Assembly (NCBI RefSeq): GCF_030285665.1 | Contig: NZ_CP127295.1 | Span: 3,100,001 to 3,164,000 of the forward strand | DNA length: 64,000 bases | Source of the DNA: Amycolatopsis mongoliensis | Lineage (GTDB): Bacteria > Actinomycetota > Actinomycetes > Mycobacteriales > Pseudonocardiaceae | Direction: 5' to 3' | Notes under the pieces: model-generated | The model's input: only the letters and a program-made list of their open reading frames with translations | What the model was told of the DNA's origin: nothing | Databases searched by the model: none | In this document: piece after piece, positions 52,201 to 60,018 of the stretch | Layout of the letters: the number at the start of each line of letters is the position of its first letter | Position numbering within the stretch: the first letter of the stretch is position 1 | Translations under genes and position numbers: made by a program

Positions 52201-52323
52201 CAGGTCGAGCGGCACCGCGAAGCTGCCCTCGCCGGTGGCGGGCTCCGGGGTGAACGCGCCGCCCAGCCCCCGCACCGGCGCGGGCCGTCCGGCTTCCTGC
52301 GCGCTCACGCGGAGCGGAACCAT
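49201..52323 (-). CDS. RHS/YD-repeat protein with SpvB/TcdB-like N-terminus, lacking a toxin tip
   Basis: 1040 residues from the ATG at 52323 after GGGGAGATCAGC; the frame stays open farther upstream but without protein character. The N-terminus (ATGEGSFAVPLDLPPGPGGL then LALRYTTGAPNG) resembles the start of SpvB/TcdB-type and RHS proteins. From about residue 330 many YD-type units follow (FDAAGNPVREVE, YDALGRPLRTS, YGYDHTGRRVRTL), which would form the RHS cocoon. No signal peptide. The protein stops at ALITDETGAVVSG, inside a palindrome, where RHS proteins usually continue into RYxYDPFG and a variable toxin. It therefore looks like a truncated or toxin-less RHS shell. No immunity gene is adjacent. 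Confidence 0.8.
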   Translation of the reverse strand: MVPLRVSAQEAGRPAPVRGLGGAFTPEPATGEGSFAVPLDLPPGPGGLTPALALRYTTGAPNGAFGGGFALPLPHVRLAGGRARSGVEGRLTRRGDGFVLTTRSGTRYVLGTTDGGRSAGTAWYLERTEDAFGNAAAFGWAHHSGQAYLARVSYGPYEVDFTYEPRPDVLRWGRSGTLVTTALRCARVDLRVPGDARPLVRRWRFGYDEDDVTGASLLTSVALTGFDSHGAEAAAPALRLAYTRREPPAPRRVQFAAKARTGGGALLLGDSVPCFSLEPADHPRTGWLSEIDNGLGLHTSVEYATVEAVPVVRRVTRREAVTRQTGVTEFEYHDGRPGGFGRVVQDELGDEYAPTLRTVRWFGDDGLLDKEETYGLDGSAEEDRPYRRVERAHRPKWTRSVVTVFERRERPVSVTTTETAFDAAGNPVREVETTKRPGREPVVRETRTTYATAPELRFVALPARVRELDGGGKVLSDTVFRYDERPDGSAGSHGLLTAREELVLTDALVAGVYGQVPPDFRHHGYHRRTGEDGWWVTTFHGRLDTVAGLRTTTTGPNGHTHEVRYSADRCFPEVASDPLGNVTSTRYDVRTARVCEVTDPAGAVTTVTLDPLGRPETVVRPGDSADLPTVRYRYDGARVTTEQRAVSGEAEVIVTSELRDGAGRLLQRRHAELLGDVVDEHHEYCARGLVCRTSRAFRDGDPPSAPAEFRYDALGRPLRTSTSDVPVAAVRDLLGREIRDADGTVHARDAAGNPVETRTASGHTVYRVHDAADRVVAVLVDDPGGTPVTTFTYHDGGLPVPLEAGPHSCGRLVRVADESGVTLFGYDALGHPAERRWRPAHVAVEYRLDVVRRADGRLSEVVYPDAGDGRLTVHHQYDEVGRLVSVPGFVDAIQYDLHGRRTVVHYANGVSEHFAPKHVIRGPGGLLHEVALRDPEETPSGSEIRDAFGRLRGVHGDDGVNALYGYDHTGRRVRTLITDGTRIHEVLTPDDLYAVEDGELVVVVAGTVRHFADGRRHYLHFDAADTIALITDETGAVVSG

Positions 52324-52506
52324 GCTGATCTCCCCGACTCGATCCGTGACTTCCGGACGGCCAAGTGGGTGAGGCGGGCCCGCCAGATACGTCGTCACCC
52401 ATTTGCCGCTCTCGTTACCCATTCGTGACGCCAGTGTCGTATCCCGGTGGCGGCTCACCGGTCTTTCCCGGGTGCCATCAGTGATCAATGGCGGAGGGTG
52501 GACCCG

Positions 52507-54141
52507 ATGGTCGTCAAGTTCGTGCGGGACGAGACCGCGGAAGTGACTGAAGCCTTTTCGGAGGACGCGAGCACGCTCAACGAGCTCCCGACCCCGCCCA
52601 GGCAGTTGCTCGACCGGCACGGCGCGCGGGTGCTCGACCCGGCGACGGCGGTCGTCGCCGCCGGGCAGCCGGTTCCGCGCACGACCGTCTACCGGCCGGG
52701 CACCTTCCTGCTTCCCAACCGGTACCTGCGCGACCAGGAGACCCTGGCCGCGATCAACGGCGTCCTCGCCCGCATCGGCATCTACGCCGAGGCGGCCGAC
52801 CGCGGCGGCGACAGCGAGGAGTTCGCCCGCGTCCGGCAGCTCGACGACGTGCCCGTCCGCGCCCTGCTGCACATCCGCGAGGACTCCGACCCCGTCGTCG
52901 TCGACTGCTGGAGGGCGCTGCAGCTGCTGCGGTCGGCCGCTTCGGGCGAGAACCCCGAGATCGACCCGGAGATCGTCCGGGAGATCTCCGTCGAGCACCT
53001 GCTCTTCACCTCGCCGGTGTTCGGCGGGGTGCCGTGGGAGACCAGCGGCCTCGGCGGCACGCCGTGGGAGACCAGCGGGTTCGGCGCGGGCAGCTCGTAC
53101 GGGCGCACCCACGGGGCCAACCGGATCCCGGTGACGCTCGCCGCGGACCCGCCTTACCGCAGCAAGAAGCCCGCGCACCGGCGGCCGGTCGTCGCCGTGC
53201 TCGACACCGGCATCGGCCCGCACCGCTGGTTCGGGCTCGCAGACCGCAGCGGGCCGCCGCCCGCCGGCGCCGGCCTCACCGTCGCACCCGGCATCCAGGC
53301 CGCGATCCTGCAGGCCGAGCAGGATTCGGGCACCACGCTGCCGACCCAGCTGCTCACCGACTACTGGGACGCGCCGACGACCGGCCAGCCGCTGATCGGC
53401 GACGTCGACACCGACACCGGGCACGGCCTGTTCATCGCCGGCATCATCCGGCAGGCCTGCCCCGAAGCCGACACCCTCGCGATCCGCGTCGTGCACAGCG
53501 ACGGCGTCGCGTACGAGGGCGACGTGCTGCTGGCGCTGCACCTGCTGGCCGACCGCGTCCGCACCGCGCAGGCGAACAACCGGCCCCAGGACATGGTCGA
53601 CATCGTCTCGATCTCGATGGGCTACTACGTCGAAGACCCGGCGGACGTCGCCTTCACCGGCCAGTTCGCCGCGGCCATCGCGGACCTGCTCGGCCTGGGC
53701 GTGCTCGTCGTCGCGGCCGCGGGCAACGACGCCACCACCCGCCGCTTCTACCCGGCGGCCTTCGCCGACCAGCCGCTCGGCAACGGCTGCGGCCCGCAGG
53801 TGATCAGCGTCGGCGCGCTCAACCCCGACGTCGGCACCAGCAAGGCGCTGTTCTCCAACGAAGGCCCGTGGGTGCGGTGCTGGGCCACCGGCGCCGGCGT
53901 CGTCAGCACCTACCCGACCGACGTCCGCGGCAGCGCGGCCGCCGACCACGAGCTGCCCGGCCGGAACTCCTTCGACCCGGACGACTACAGCGCCGGCTTC
54001 GCGGTCTGGGACGGGACGTCGTTCGCCGCGCCGCTCGCCGCCGCCGAGATCGCCAAAGCCCTGTTCCAGTCCGGCGACCTGGCCACGGTCGACCGCGACA
54101 CCGTCGTCAAGCGCGCTTGGACCGCGCTGGGCTCGTTGTGA
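52507..54141 (+). CDS. S8 subtilisin-like protease of a sigma/CHAT cassette
   Basis: 544 residues from the ATG at 52507 after GGAGGG. No signal peptide or transmembrane segment, so the protease is predicted to be cytoplasmic. An N-terminal domain of about 220 residues ends in a linker with a repeated PWETSG motif. The catalytic triad is complete: Asp233 in AVLDTGIG, His306 in DTGHGLFIAGI, Ser505 in GTSFAAPLAAA, with VVAAAGND supplying the oxyanion Asn. The stop overlaps the start of an ECF sigma gene (GTGA), and a TPR-CHAT protease lies 1.3 kb on. A regulated intracellular protease that may act on, or be acted on by, the CHAT protein is likely. Confidence 0.85.
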   Translation: MVVKFVRDETAEVTEAFSEDASTLNELPTPPRQLLDRHGARVLDPATAVVAAGQPVPRTTVYRPGTFLLPNRYLRDQETLAAINGVLARIGIYAEAADRGGDSEEFARVRQLDDVPVRALLHIREDSDPVVVDCWRALQLLRSAASGENPEIDPEIVREISVEHLLFTSPVFGGVPWETSGLGGTPWETSGFGAGSSYGRTHGANRIPVTLAADPPYRSKKPAHRRPVVAVLDTGIGPHRWFGLADRSGPPPAGAGLTVAPGIQAAILQAEQDSGTTLPTQLLTDYWDAPTTGQPLIGDVDTDTGHGLFIAGIIRQACPEADTLAIRVVHSDGVAYEGDVLLALHLLADRVRTAQANNRPQDMVDIVSISMGYYVEDPADVAFTGQFAAAIADLLGLGVLVVAAAGNDATTRRFYPAAFADQPLGNGCGPQVISVGALNPDVGTSKALFSNEGPWVRCWATGAGVVSTYPTDVRGSAAADHELPGRNSFDPDDYSAGFAVWDGTSFAAPLAAAEIAKALFQSGDLATVDRDTVVKRAWTALGSL

Positions 54142-54713
54142 ACGTGGCCAAGACCGATCACAGCCGGGTAGCGGCACTGTTCGACGCCGCGCGGGAGGGC
54201 GACCGCGCGGCGCTGGACGAACTGGTTTCCCTGCTCACGCCGCTGCTCTGGCAGGTCGCGCGCGATCAGGGACTGGACGTCGACCAGGCCGCCGACGTCG
54301 TGCAGACGACGTGGCTGCGCCTGCTCGGCTCGTTCGCGGAGATCCGCTCGCCGGTCGCGCTGACCGGCTGGCTGATCACCGTCACCAAGCGGGAAGCCTG
54401 GCGGACCGGGGAAAAACGCCAGGTCGAACGGCCGCTTCCGGAACTTCCGGAGCGGCTGGCCGAAGCGTCACCGGCACCCGAGGAGGGGGTGCTGCGCGAC
54501 GACCAGCGCGCGAGGTTGTGGCGCGCGGTCGACACGTTGCCCGAACGCTGCCGCAGCCTGCTGCGGATCGTGGCGTTCGTGCACCGGCCGGACTACGCCG
54601 AAGTGGGCGCCCGGCTGGGAATGCCGAGGGGGAGTATCGGCCCGACCAGGGGACGTTGCCTCGCGCGCCTGCGCGAGCAGCTACTCGCCAACGGCGAAGG
54701 AGATTGGCTGTGA
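54138..54713 (+). CDS. ECF-type RNA polymerase sigma factor
   Basis: 191 residues from the GTG at 54138, overlapping the protease stop. Region 2: LFDAAREGDRAALDELVSLL, then QAADVVQTTWLRLLGSFAEI. Region 4: LWRAVDTLPERCRSLLRIVA then YAEVGARLGMPRGSIGPTRG. No anti-sigma gene with a membrane segment is near, so control may come from the flanking protease or the small downstream protein. Translational coupling on both sides (GTGA at 54710) makes it a core member of the cassette. Confidence 0.88.
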   Translation: MNVAKTDHSRVAALFDAAREGDRAALDELVSLLTPLLWQVARDQGLDVDQAADVVQTTWLRLLGSFAEIRSPVALTGWLITVTKREAWRTGEKRQVERPLPELPERLAEASPAPEEGVLRDDQRARLWRAVDTLPERCRSLLRIVAFVHRPDYAEVGARLGMPRGSIGPTRGRCLARLREQLLANGEGDWL

Positions 54714-55195
54714 CCACCGTCGAACCACCCGGCGCGAACGAGCCCTTGGACGAGCTCGACTTCCGGCTGCTGGCCGGACTGCGCGAGCTGTGGGAAGACG
54801 CCGACCCGATGCCCGCCACGCTGGTGGAGCAGATCCGCTTCGCGATCCAGCTGGAGGATGTCGACCTCGAAGTGATGCGGATCCGGGAACAGGAGGGGCT
54901 CGTCGTCGCGCGCAGCGCGGCGGAGCAGGGCCGGCTCATCACGTTCGACAGCGAGAGCTTGACGATCATGGTGAACGTGAGCCCCGAGCCGGGCGGGACG
55001 ATCCGGCTGGACGGCTGGCTCACGCCCCCGGCCGAGCACCCGATCGAGGTGCGCACCGCGAACGGCCCCCTGACGACCACATCGGACGCCGAGGGCCGCT
55101 TCGCGGTGAGCGGGGTGCCGCACGGGATGGTGCAGGTGCTGGTGCGGACCCTGGGCCGATCGAGGACGGTGAGCACACCGGCCATCGAGCTGTGA
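54710..55195 (+). CDS. Small protein with carboxypeptidase-regulatory-like beta domain (cassette member)
   Basis: 161 residues from the GTG at 54710, overlapping the sigma stop. Residues about 14-70 are helical (LDELDFRLLAGLRELWEDAD, then MPATLVEQIRFAIQLEDVDL), and about 80-161 form a beta-sandwich (MVNVSPEPGGTIRLDGWLTP, then SDAEGRFAVSGVPHGMVQVL) like carboxypeptidase regulatory or transthyretin-like domains. No membrane segment. The helical part could bind the sigma factor as an unconventional anti-sigma and the beta part could serve as a protease-sensitive sensor. This is inference from order only. Confidence 0.7.
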   Translation: MTTVEPPGANEPLDELDFRLLAGLRELWEDADPMPATLVEQIRFAIQLEDVDLEVMRIREQEGLVVARSAAEQGRLITFDSESLTIMVNVSPEPGGTIRLDGWLTPPAEHPIEVRTANGPLTTTSDAEGRFAVSGVPHGMVQVLVRTLGRSRTVSTPAIEL

Positions 55196-55245
55196 GGGGA
55201 AAACCCGCTCGCCTGGCGAAGTCGGGTGGCGCCGCGGCAGCCCGA

Positions 55246-55297
55246 ACGACGTGAATGACTCATTCATGTCGTCGGATGAGGTGAATGGGTCATTCAC
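55246..55297. repeat. Pair of imperfect palindromes with GTGAATG...CATTCAC cores
   Basis: At 55246-55272 two arms pair around GTGAATGACTCATTCATG with two mismatches; at 55281-55297 GTGAATGGGTCATTCAC is a perfect 7-bp inverted repeat around GGT. They lie between the small cassette gene and the TPR-CHAT gene, and may be terminators or operators. The rest of the 255-base gap holds nothing coding. Confidence 0.5.
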
Positions 55298-55450
55298 TGC
55301 ATCTCGGCCGCGCGACAGCACACCGGATATCGCGCCCTGACGTGAAAATCTGGCCACCCGGCGAAAACTCCCGGACCACCCGAGCCCGGAGGTACGATCC
55401 GGGACGTCCTTCTCGGCCGAGGGGGACGGCCCCGGCCGGGAGGGCAGCCT

Positions 55451-57997
55451 GTGGTCGCGTCGCCGAGGGCGGAAGACCGGGTACGCGACCTGCACCGGCG
55501 TGCGGTCGCCGCGACCAACAACGGCCAGCCCGTGGTCGGCGGCCGCCTGATCCGGTCCGCCGCGCGGCTTCTCGGCCTGCCGGCGACGAAACCGCCGCCC
55601 GGGTGGCCCGCCTGGCCCGACCTCGCCACGCGCGTCCTCGGCACGTACGCCGCCGTCGAAACCGCGCTGGGCAACAGCACCCGCGGCCTCGCGCTGCTCG
55701 ACGAAGCCGACGTCCTCGTGTCCGACGCCGGGCGCGGGATCCTGCGCCAGCAACGGGGTCTCGTCCTCATCCTGATCGGCCGGATGGACGAAGCCCTCAC
55801 GTGCTTCGACGAGGCCATCCCCCTGCTGCGGCAGGCCGGCGAGTTCGTCGTGCTCGCCCGGACGCTGCTCAACCGCGCGATGCTGCACCAGTACGCGGGG
55901 CGCGTCCGGCTCGCGCTCGCCGACCTCGACCAGTGCGAGCAGATCGGCGCCGGCCAACCCGAAGAAGAAGGCCTGGCCCGGATCTTCGCCAAGGCGGCGC
56001 ACGGCCGCGGCCAGGCCCGCGTGCTCACCGGCGACATCCCGGGCGCCCTGCGGGACTTCGACGCGGCGAGCGGGTTCTACGCCGAACAGAGCGTCGGAAT
56101 GCTGCCGGTGCTGGCCGTCGACAAGGCCCGCGCGCTGCTCGCGGCCGGGCTGCCGCAGGAAGCCGCGGCCGAGCTCGACGCGGCTCTGGAACAGTTCCCG
56201 CGGCTGCGGATGAACCAGGAACACGCCGAAGCCGAGCTGACCCGCGCCTTGGCCGCGCTGGCCGGCGGCGAGCCGTCGGCCTCGCGGAGCTGGGCCGGCC
56301 GCGCCGAACGCCGCTTTCGCCGTCGCGGCAACGAAACCTGGGCCGCGGTCGCGCAACTGACCGTGCTGCGCGCGGACTTCGCCGCCGGACGGCGGATCGC
56401 CCGCGTCGCCACCGAGGCGACCGCGCTGGCCGGCCGGCTCACCGGACTGGGGCTGCGCAACGACGCGGAGATCGCCGCGCTGCTCGCCGCCCGCGCGCGC
56501 ATCGCCCTGGGCGACCTCGACGGCGCCCGGGCCGGCATCGCCCCGCGCGACCGGCGGACCGCGCCGCTGGAGAACCGCCTGGTCCGGCGGCTCGCGCTGG
56601 CCGAACTGGGTGCCGCGAGCGGCGACCGGCGCACCACCTTCACGAACGCGCGGGCCGGGCTGACGCAGCTGGAGCGGCACCGCGGCCGGTTCGGCAGCAT
56701 CGACCTGCAGACCGGGACGACGTCGCTGGGCAAGGAACTCGCCGACGCCGGCCTCGCCGCCGCGCTCGCCCAGCGTTCGCCCGGCGTCGTGTTCCGGTGG
56801 CTCGACCGCTCGCGCGCGCAGGCCTTCCGGTTCCGGCCGGTGCGCCCGCCCGCGCACCCGGAGACCGTCGACGCCGTCGCCGAGCTGCGGTACCTCTCGA
56901 TGCAGATCCGCGCGGGCGAGCTGTCCGGGAAGCCCGACACCCAGGCCGCGAAGCGGTGTGCCGCGCTGGAACGCGAGATCCGCGCCAAGGGCTGGCAGGC
57001 CGAGGGCACCGCCGTCGACCACCCGGAGGTGAAGCTGCGCGAGATCGGCGACGAGCTCGCCGAGACCGGCAGCGCGATGGTCTGCTTCCTCGCCGACCAC
57101 GGCGCGTTGTGCGCGCAGGTGATCGCGAACCACCGGGTCGCGCTGATCGAGCTCGGCCCCGCGTCGGCCGTGGCCGAGCCGGTCGCGCGGCTGCACAGCG
57201 ACCTCGACGCGTTGTGCGGGCGCCAGCTGCCGCAGCAGCTCGACCGGGTCATCCGCCGTTCGGTGCGGACGCAGGTCACGGCCCTGGACGGGATCCTGCT
57301 GGCGCCACTGGCTGCCCGGCTGGGCGACCTCGACGTCGTCGTCGTGCCGACCGGCGCGCTTTCGGCGATCCCGTGGGGTCTGCTGCCGACGGTGCGCGGG
57401 CGCCCGGTGACGGTCACGCCGTCGTCGTCGGCCTGGCTCGACGCGGGCCGCCGTCCGCGCCGCGCCGCCGGGGCACCGCTGCTGGTGGCGGGCTCGGACC
57501 TGACCCACGCGGAAGCCGAGGTTTCGCTGCTGGCGCCGCTCTACCCGGAGGCCGAGGTGCTGACCGGCCCGGACGCGACGGTCGCGGCGACGCTCAAGGC
57601 GTTCGACGGCTGCCGCTTGGCGCACTTCGCCGCGCACGGTCACCACGAACAGGAGAACGTGCTGTTCTCCCGGCTGAACCTGGCCGACGGGCCGCTGATG
57701 GCCTACGACGTCCAGCAGCTTGCGACGGCACCGGAACAGGTGGTGCTGTCGTCCTGCGACGTCGGCCAGGCGGTGGTCCGCGAGGGCGACGAGGTTCTCG
57801 GCTTCACGGCGGCGTTGCTCTACGGCGGCAGCCGGACGGTCGTCTCGAGCGTGGCCCGGGTCGACGACCGGACGGCCGGCGGCGTGATGCTGGCCTACCA
57901 CCGGGCGCTGTCGGCGGGCACGCCCCCTGCGCGTGCCCTGGCCGATGCGGCCCAGGCGGAACCGCTGATGCCGTTCGTCTGCTTCGGCCGTAGCTGA
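55451..57997 (+). CDS. TPR-CHAT caspase-fold protease
   Basis: 848 residues from the GTG at 55451, after GGGAGGG. Residues about 1-430 are TPR-like repeats (MDEALTCFDEAIPLLRQAGE, VRLALADLDQCEQI, IPGALRDFDAASGFYAEQ). Residues about 560-848 are a CHAT domain: VVVPTGALSAIPWGLLPT, then LAHFAAHGHHE with His729 and VVLSSCDVGQ with Cys769, the caspase/separase dyad, and a late GGSRTVVSSVARVDDRTAGG strand. No signal peptide. TPR-CHAT proteins are intracellular proteases activated by partner binding (the type III-E CRISPR Csx29 is one example). Same strand as the S8-sigma operon but separated by 255 bases with its own probable promoter. Confidence 0.88.
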   Translation: MVASPRAEDRVRDLHRRAVAATNNGQPVVGGRLIRSAARLLGLPATKPPPGWPAWPDLATRVLGTYAAVETALGNSTRGLALLDEADVLVSDAGRGILRQQRGLVLILIGRMDEALTCFDEAIPLLRQAGEFVVLARTLLNRAMLHQYAGRVRLALADLDQCEQIGAGQPEEEGLARIFAKAAHGRGQARVLTGDIPGALRDFDAASGFYAEQSVGMLPVLAVDKARALLAAGLPQEAAAELDAALEQFPRLRMNQEHAEAELTRALAALAGGEPSASRSWAGRAERRFRRRGNETWAAVAQLTVLRADFAAGRRIARVATEATALAGRLTGLGLRNDAEIAALLAARARIALGDLDGARAGIAPRDRRTAPLENRLVRRLALAELGAASGDRRTTFTNARAGLTQLERHRGRFGSIDLQTGTTSLGKELADAGLAAALAQRSPGVVFRWLDRSRAQAFRFRPVRPPAHPETVDAVAELRYLSMQIRAGELSGKPDTQAAKRCAALEREIRAKGWQAEGTAVDHPEVKLREIGDELAETGSAMVCFLADHGALCAQVIANHRVALIELGPASAVAEPVARLHSDLDALCGRQLPQQLDRVIRRSVRTQVTALDGILLAPLAARLGDLDVVVVPTGALSAIPWGLLPTVRGRPVTVTPSSSAWLDAGRRPRRAAGAPLLVAGSDLTHAEAEVSLLAPLYPEAEVLTGPDATVAATLKAFDGCRLAHFAAHGHHEQENVLFSRLNLADGPLMAYDVQQLATAPEQVVLSSCDVGQAVVREGDEVLGFTAALLYGGSRTVVSSVARVDDRTAGGVMLAYHRALSAGTPPARALADAAQAEPLMPFVCFGRS

Positions 57998-58128
57998 CGT
58001 TTGTCCTGACGTCCGGCGGTCTCCGAGGTTGCTTTCGGGTGAGCGACCCCATCGCGGCGCATCCCCGGGCGGGTCATGGGCATCTCTCCCAGTGAGTCCA
58101 GATGATCACGGAACGAGGGAGGACGACC

Positions 58129-58617
58129 ATGAAGCGAACGGTTACCGCGCTGATCGCCGGGGGTCTGGCCGCCGGTGGGCTGGTCCTGGCGGCCGGGGCC
58201 GCGAACGCCATGCCGAGCGACACGCCGTGCGGGGCGTCGGACGTCCACGTGACCGTGGCGCGCGACCCGTCGAACGCCGCCGGGCACGAGGCCTACGTCC
58301 TCACCTACACCGCGGCGTCGCCGACGACGAACTGCAAGCTCGAAGGCGCGCCGACGGCGGTGACCTTCATCGCCGGCGGGCAGCGGCTGCCGGTCACCGC
58401 GACGCCGGACGGGAGCGAGTCCGTGCCGGTGAACCTGCGCGAAGGCCACCCGGCCGTGTCGCGGATCGTGCAGCGTTCGGCGGCGGCGGCCGTCGCGCCG
58501 ACCGCGGTGACGTTCGACCTGCCGACCGGCCCGTACGGCCAGCCGGTGAGCGTCGAGTGGCCCGCGGGTGCGCCGCTGAAGGGCGACACCGTGCGGGTCA
58601 CGCCGGTCAGCAGCTGA
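58129..58617 (+). CDS. Secreted DUF4232-type protein
   Basis: 162 residues from the ATG at 58129 after GAGGGAGGAC. The signal peptide MKRTVTALIAGGLAAGGLVL ends AANA. Mature motifs are those of DUF4232: CGASDVHVTVARD, YTAASPTTNCKLEGAPTAVT, and a Cys pair likely bridged. These small beta-sandwich proteins are abundant in actinomycete envelopes; function unknown. The following gene, 26 bases on, is a second DUF4232 protein, so the two probably form one transcript. Confidence 0.85.
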   Translation: MKRTVTALIAGGLAAGGLVLAAGAANAMPSDTPCGASDVHVTVARDPSNAAGHEAYVLTYTAASPTTNCKLEGAPTAVTFIAGGQRLPVTATPDGSESVPVNLREGHPAVSRIVQRSAAAAVAPTAVTFDLPTGPYGQPVSVEWPAGAPLKGDTVRVTPVSS

Positions 58618-58643
58618 GCTTTTCCGACACAGGGAGGAATGTC

Positions 58644-59246
58644 ATGAAGCGCATCTTGACGGGGATCGGCACGGTGGCGGGGGCCTTCGCGCTGGCGGCG
58701 TGCGGCAGTGCGACGGCGGCTCAGGCACCGGCGACTCCGGCTCCGGCCGCGCCTGCCGCTCAGGCGCAGGGGGCGTCCGGTGGCGGGGTGGCCCCGGCAT
58801 CGTCGAAGACGCCGCGCTGCACGACGGCGGATCTCGAGGTCCTGCTGGGCAAGCCGGCCGAGAAGAACGACGCGCCGGGCCAGTTCGACATCCCGCTGAC
58901 CTACCGCAACACCACGGACCACACGTGCGGCCTGTACGGCGTGCCGGGCGTCGACCTGGTCGGCCCGGACGACGCGACGTTCGGCCCGGTCTACCACCTG
59001 CCGCGCGTCGACAACGGCGTGAAGTACAACGAGGTGACCGCGGGGACGACGGCGTCGGCGACGATCACGGTCGTGAAGCCGGCCGCCGGCGAACCGGCGT
59101 GGACGCCGACCAAGCTGAACACGATCCCGCCGGGCCAGACTTCGGCGCTGACCGCGAAGTGGCCGTCGGACCTCCCGGTGCTGCGCCAGGACGCGGCAAC
59201 CCACCCGGGTTCGTACGTCAACGGCATCCTGGCCGACCCGGCCTGA
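58644..59246 (+). CDS. DUF4232-type lipoprotein
   Basis: 200 residues from the ATG at 58644 after AGGGAGG. The signal ends in a lipobox ALAAC, so Cys20 should be lipidated, followed by a flexible Ala/Pro linker. The domain CTTADLEVLLGKPAEKNDAP, then LTYRNTTDHTCGLYGVPGVD and a late PPGQTSALTAKWPSD is DUF4232. Membrane-anchored partner of the secreted paralogue just upstream. The gene ends 9 bases before a 59-base palindrome. Confidence 0.85.
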   Translation: MKRILTGIGTVAGAFALAACGSATAAQAPATPAPAAPAAQAQGASGGGVAPASSKTPRCTTADLEVLLGKPAEKNDAPGQFDIPLTYRNTTDHTCGLYGVPGVDLVGPDDATFGPVYHLPRVDNGVKYNEVTAGTTASATITVVKPAAGEPAWTPTKLNTIPPGQTSALTAKWPSDLPVLRQDAATHPGSYVNGILADPA

Positions 59247-59255
59247 CCCCGGCCC

Positions 59256-59314
59256 AAAGCCGTGAATGGCACATTGAGGGACTTCAAGTCCCTCAATGTG
59301 CCATTCACGGCTTT
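59256..59314. terminator. 59-bp perfect palindrome after the DUF4232 pair
   Basis: Two 29-base arms beginning AAAGCCGTGAATGGCACATT are perfectly complementary around a single C. Position directly after the operon suggests termination, but length and perfection exceed normal terminators. The GTGAATGG start relates it to the 55246-55297 repeats. Confidence 0.75.
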
Positions 59315-59399
59315 ACGTCACTCGATCGGGTGAAGCGTCGGGCCGCGCGTCATTCTGGGCGTGGGTCTCCCTCTATCTCGGTGCGGCGGTAACCGGCCG

Positions 59400-59955
59400 G
59401 CACGCCCCCCGACTGGCCGGTTACCGCTGCGGTCCCGCTACCCACGGTGGACCGGTCGAGCCGGGCCAGCATCTCGTTCCTCGTCACGGCCAGTTCGGTG
59501 ATCTCGTCGCCGAGGTCGACGGCGTGCGGGCGGGCGACCTCGGCGCGGATGCCGCCCACCGCGCAACGACCGCCGCACGGCGAACCAGGCGACGCCGCCG
59601 ATGAGCTTCGAGGCCGTACGGCTGGACGATCACGCAGTCCGGCGCGTAGACCTCGGCGTTGCCCACGATCCGCGGCGGTCCGAGGCCGGTCGAGCACCGG
59701 TTCACCGCCTCGGCGCTGATCATGTATCCGGACGTGCTGTCGAGCCGGAGGGAACGTCAGCCGGGCCACTCCGGAGTTCAGCAACGCGAGCACGGCCGAG
59801 ACCCGGTCGCTCGCCAGCGCCCGTGCGCTGTTTTCGAGGCCGGTCGTCAACGATCGCACGAACCAGTAGGACCCGAGGCCGAGGACGAGCGCCGACGCGA
59901 GCGCGGCGAAGAGGGCGACCCGCCACCGGGTCGACCGGGGCAGGAACCGGATCAT
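59400..59955 (-). pseudogene. Decayed HAMP-type sensor histidine kinase
   Basis: The ATG at 59955 starts MIRFLPRSTRWRVALFAALA, with a transmembrane segment and extracytoplasmic SLTTGLENSARALASDRVSA. Coding character then moves to a second frame (MISAEAVNRCSTGLGPPRIV then DCVIVQPYGLEA), a third (IGGVAWFAVRRSLR) and back to the first (HAVDLGDEITELAVTRNEML then ARLDRST), which is the end of a HAMP domain. No HisKA or ATPase domain follows. At least three frame changes plus C-terminal loss mark a dead gene. The response-regulator partner is absent. Confidence 0.65.
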
Positions 59956-60018
59956 GCCCAGAAGACAACCGCACCTTCGGAGACCCGGGACGGCGTCCGG
60001 GCTCCTACCGTCGAATCC

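Noticed and set aside
52324..54177. Minus-strand extension of the RHS frame to a 1658-codon open frame.
   Set aside because: The extension is antisense to the S8 protease gene and has no protein-like segments; the RHS start at 52323 has a ribosome site and a proper N-terminus.
54713..55450. Classical membrane anti-sigma factor after the ECF sigma gene.
   Set aside because: The 161-residue product has no hydrophobic segment and no anti-sigma HxxxCxxC zinc motif.
55285..57993. Second plus-strand open frame of about 900 codons overlapping the CHAT gene.
   Set aside because: Arg/Pro/Gly-rich shadow frame; the caspase dyad and TPR motifs are in the other frame.
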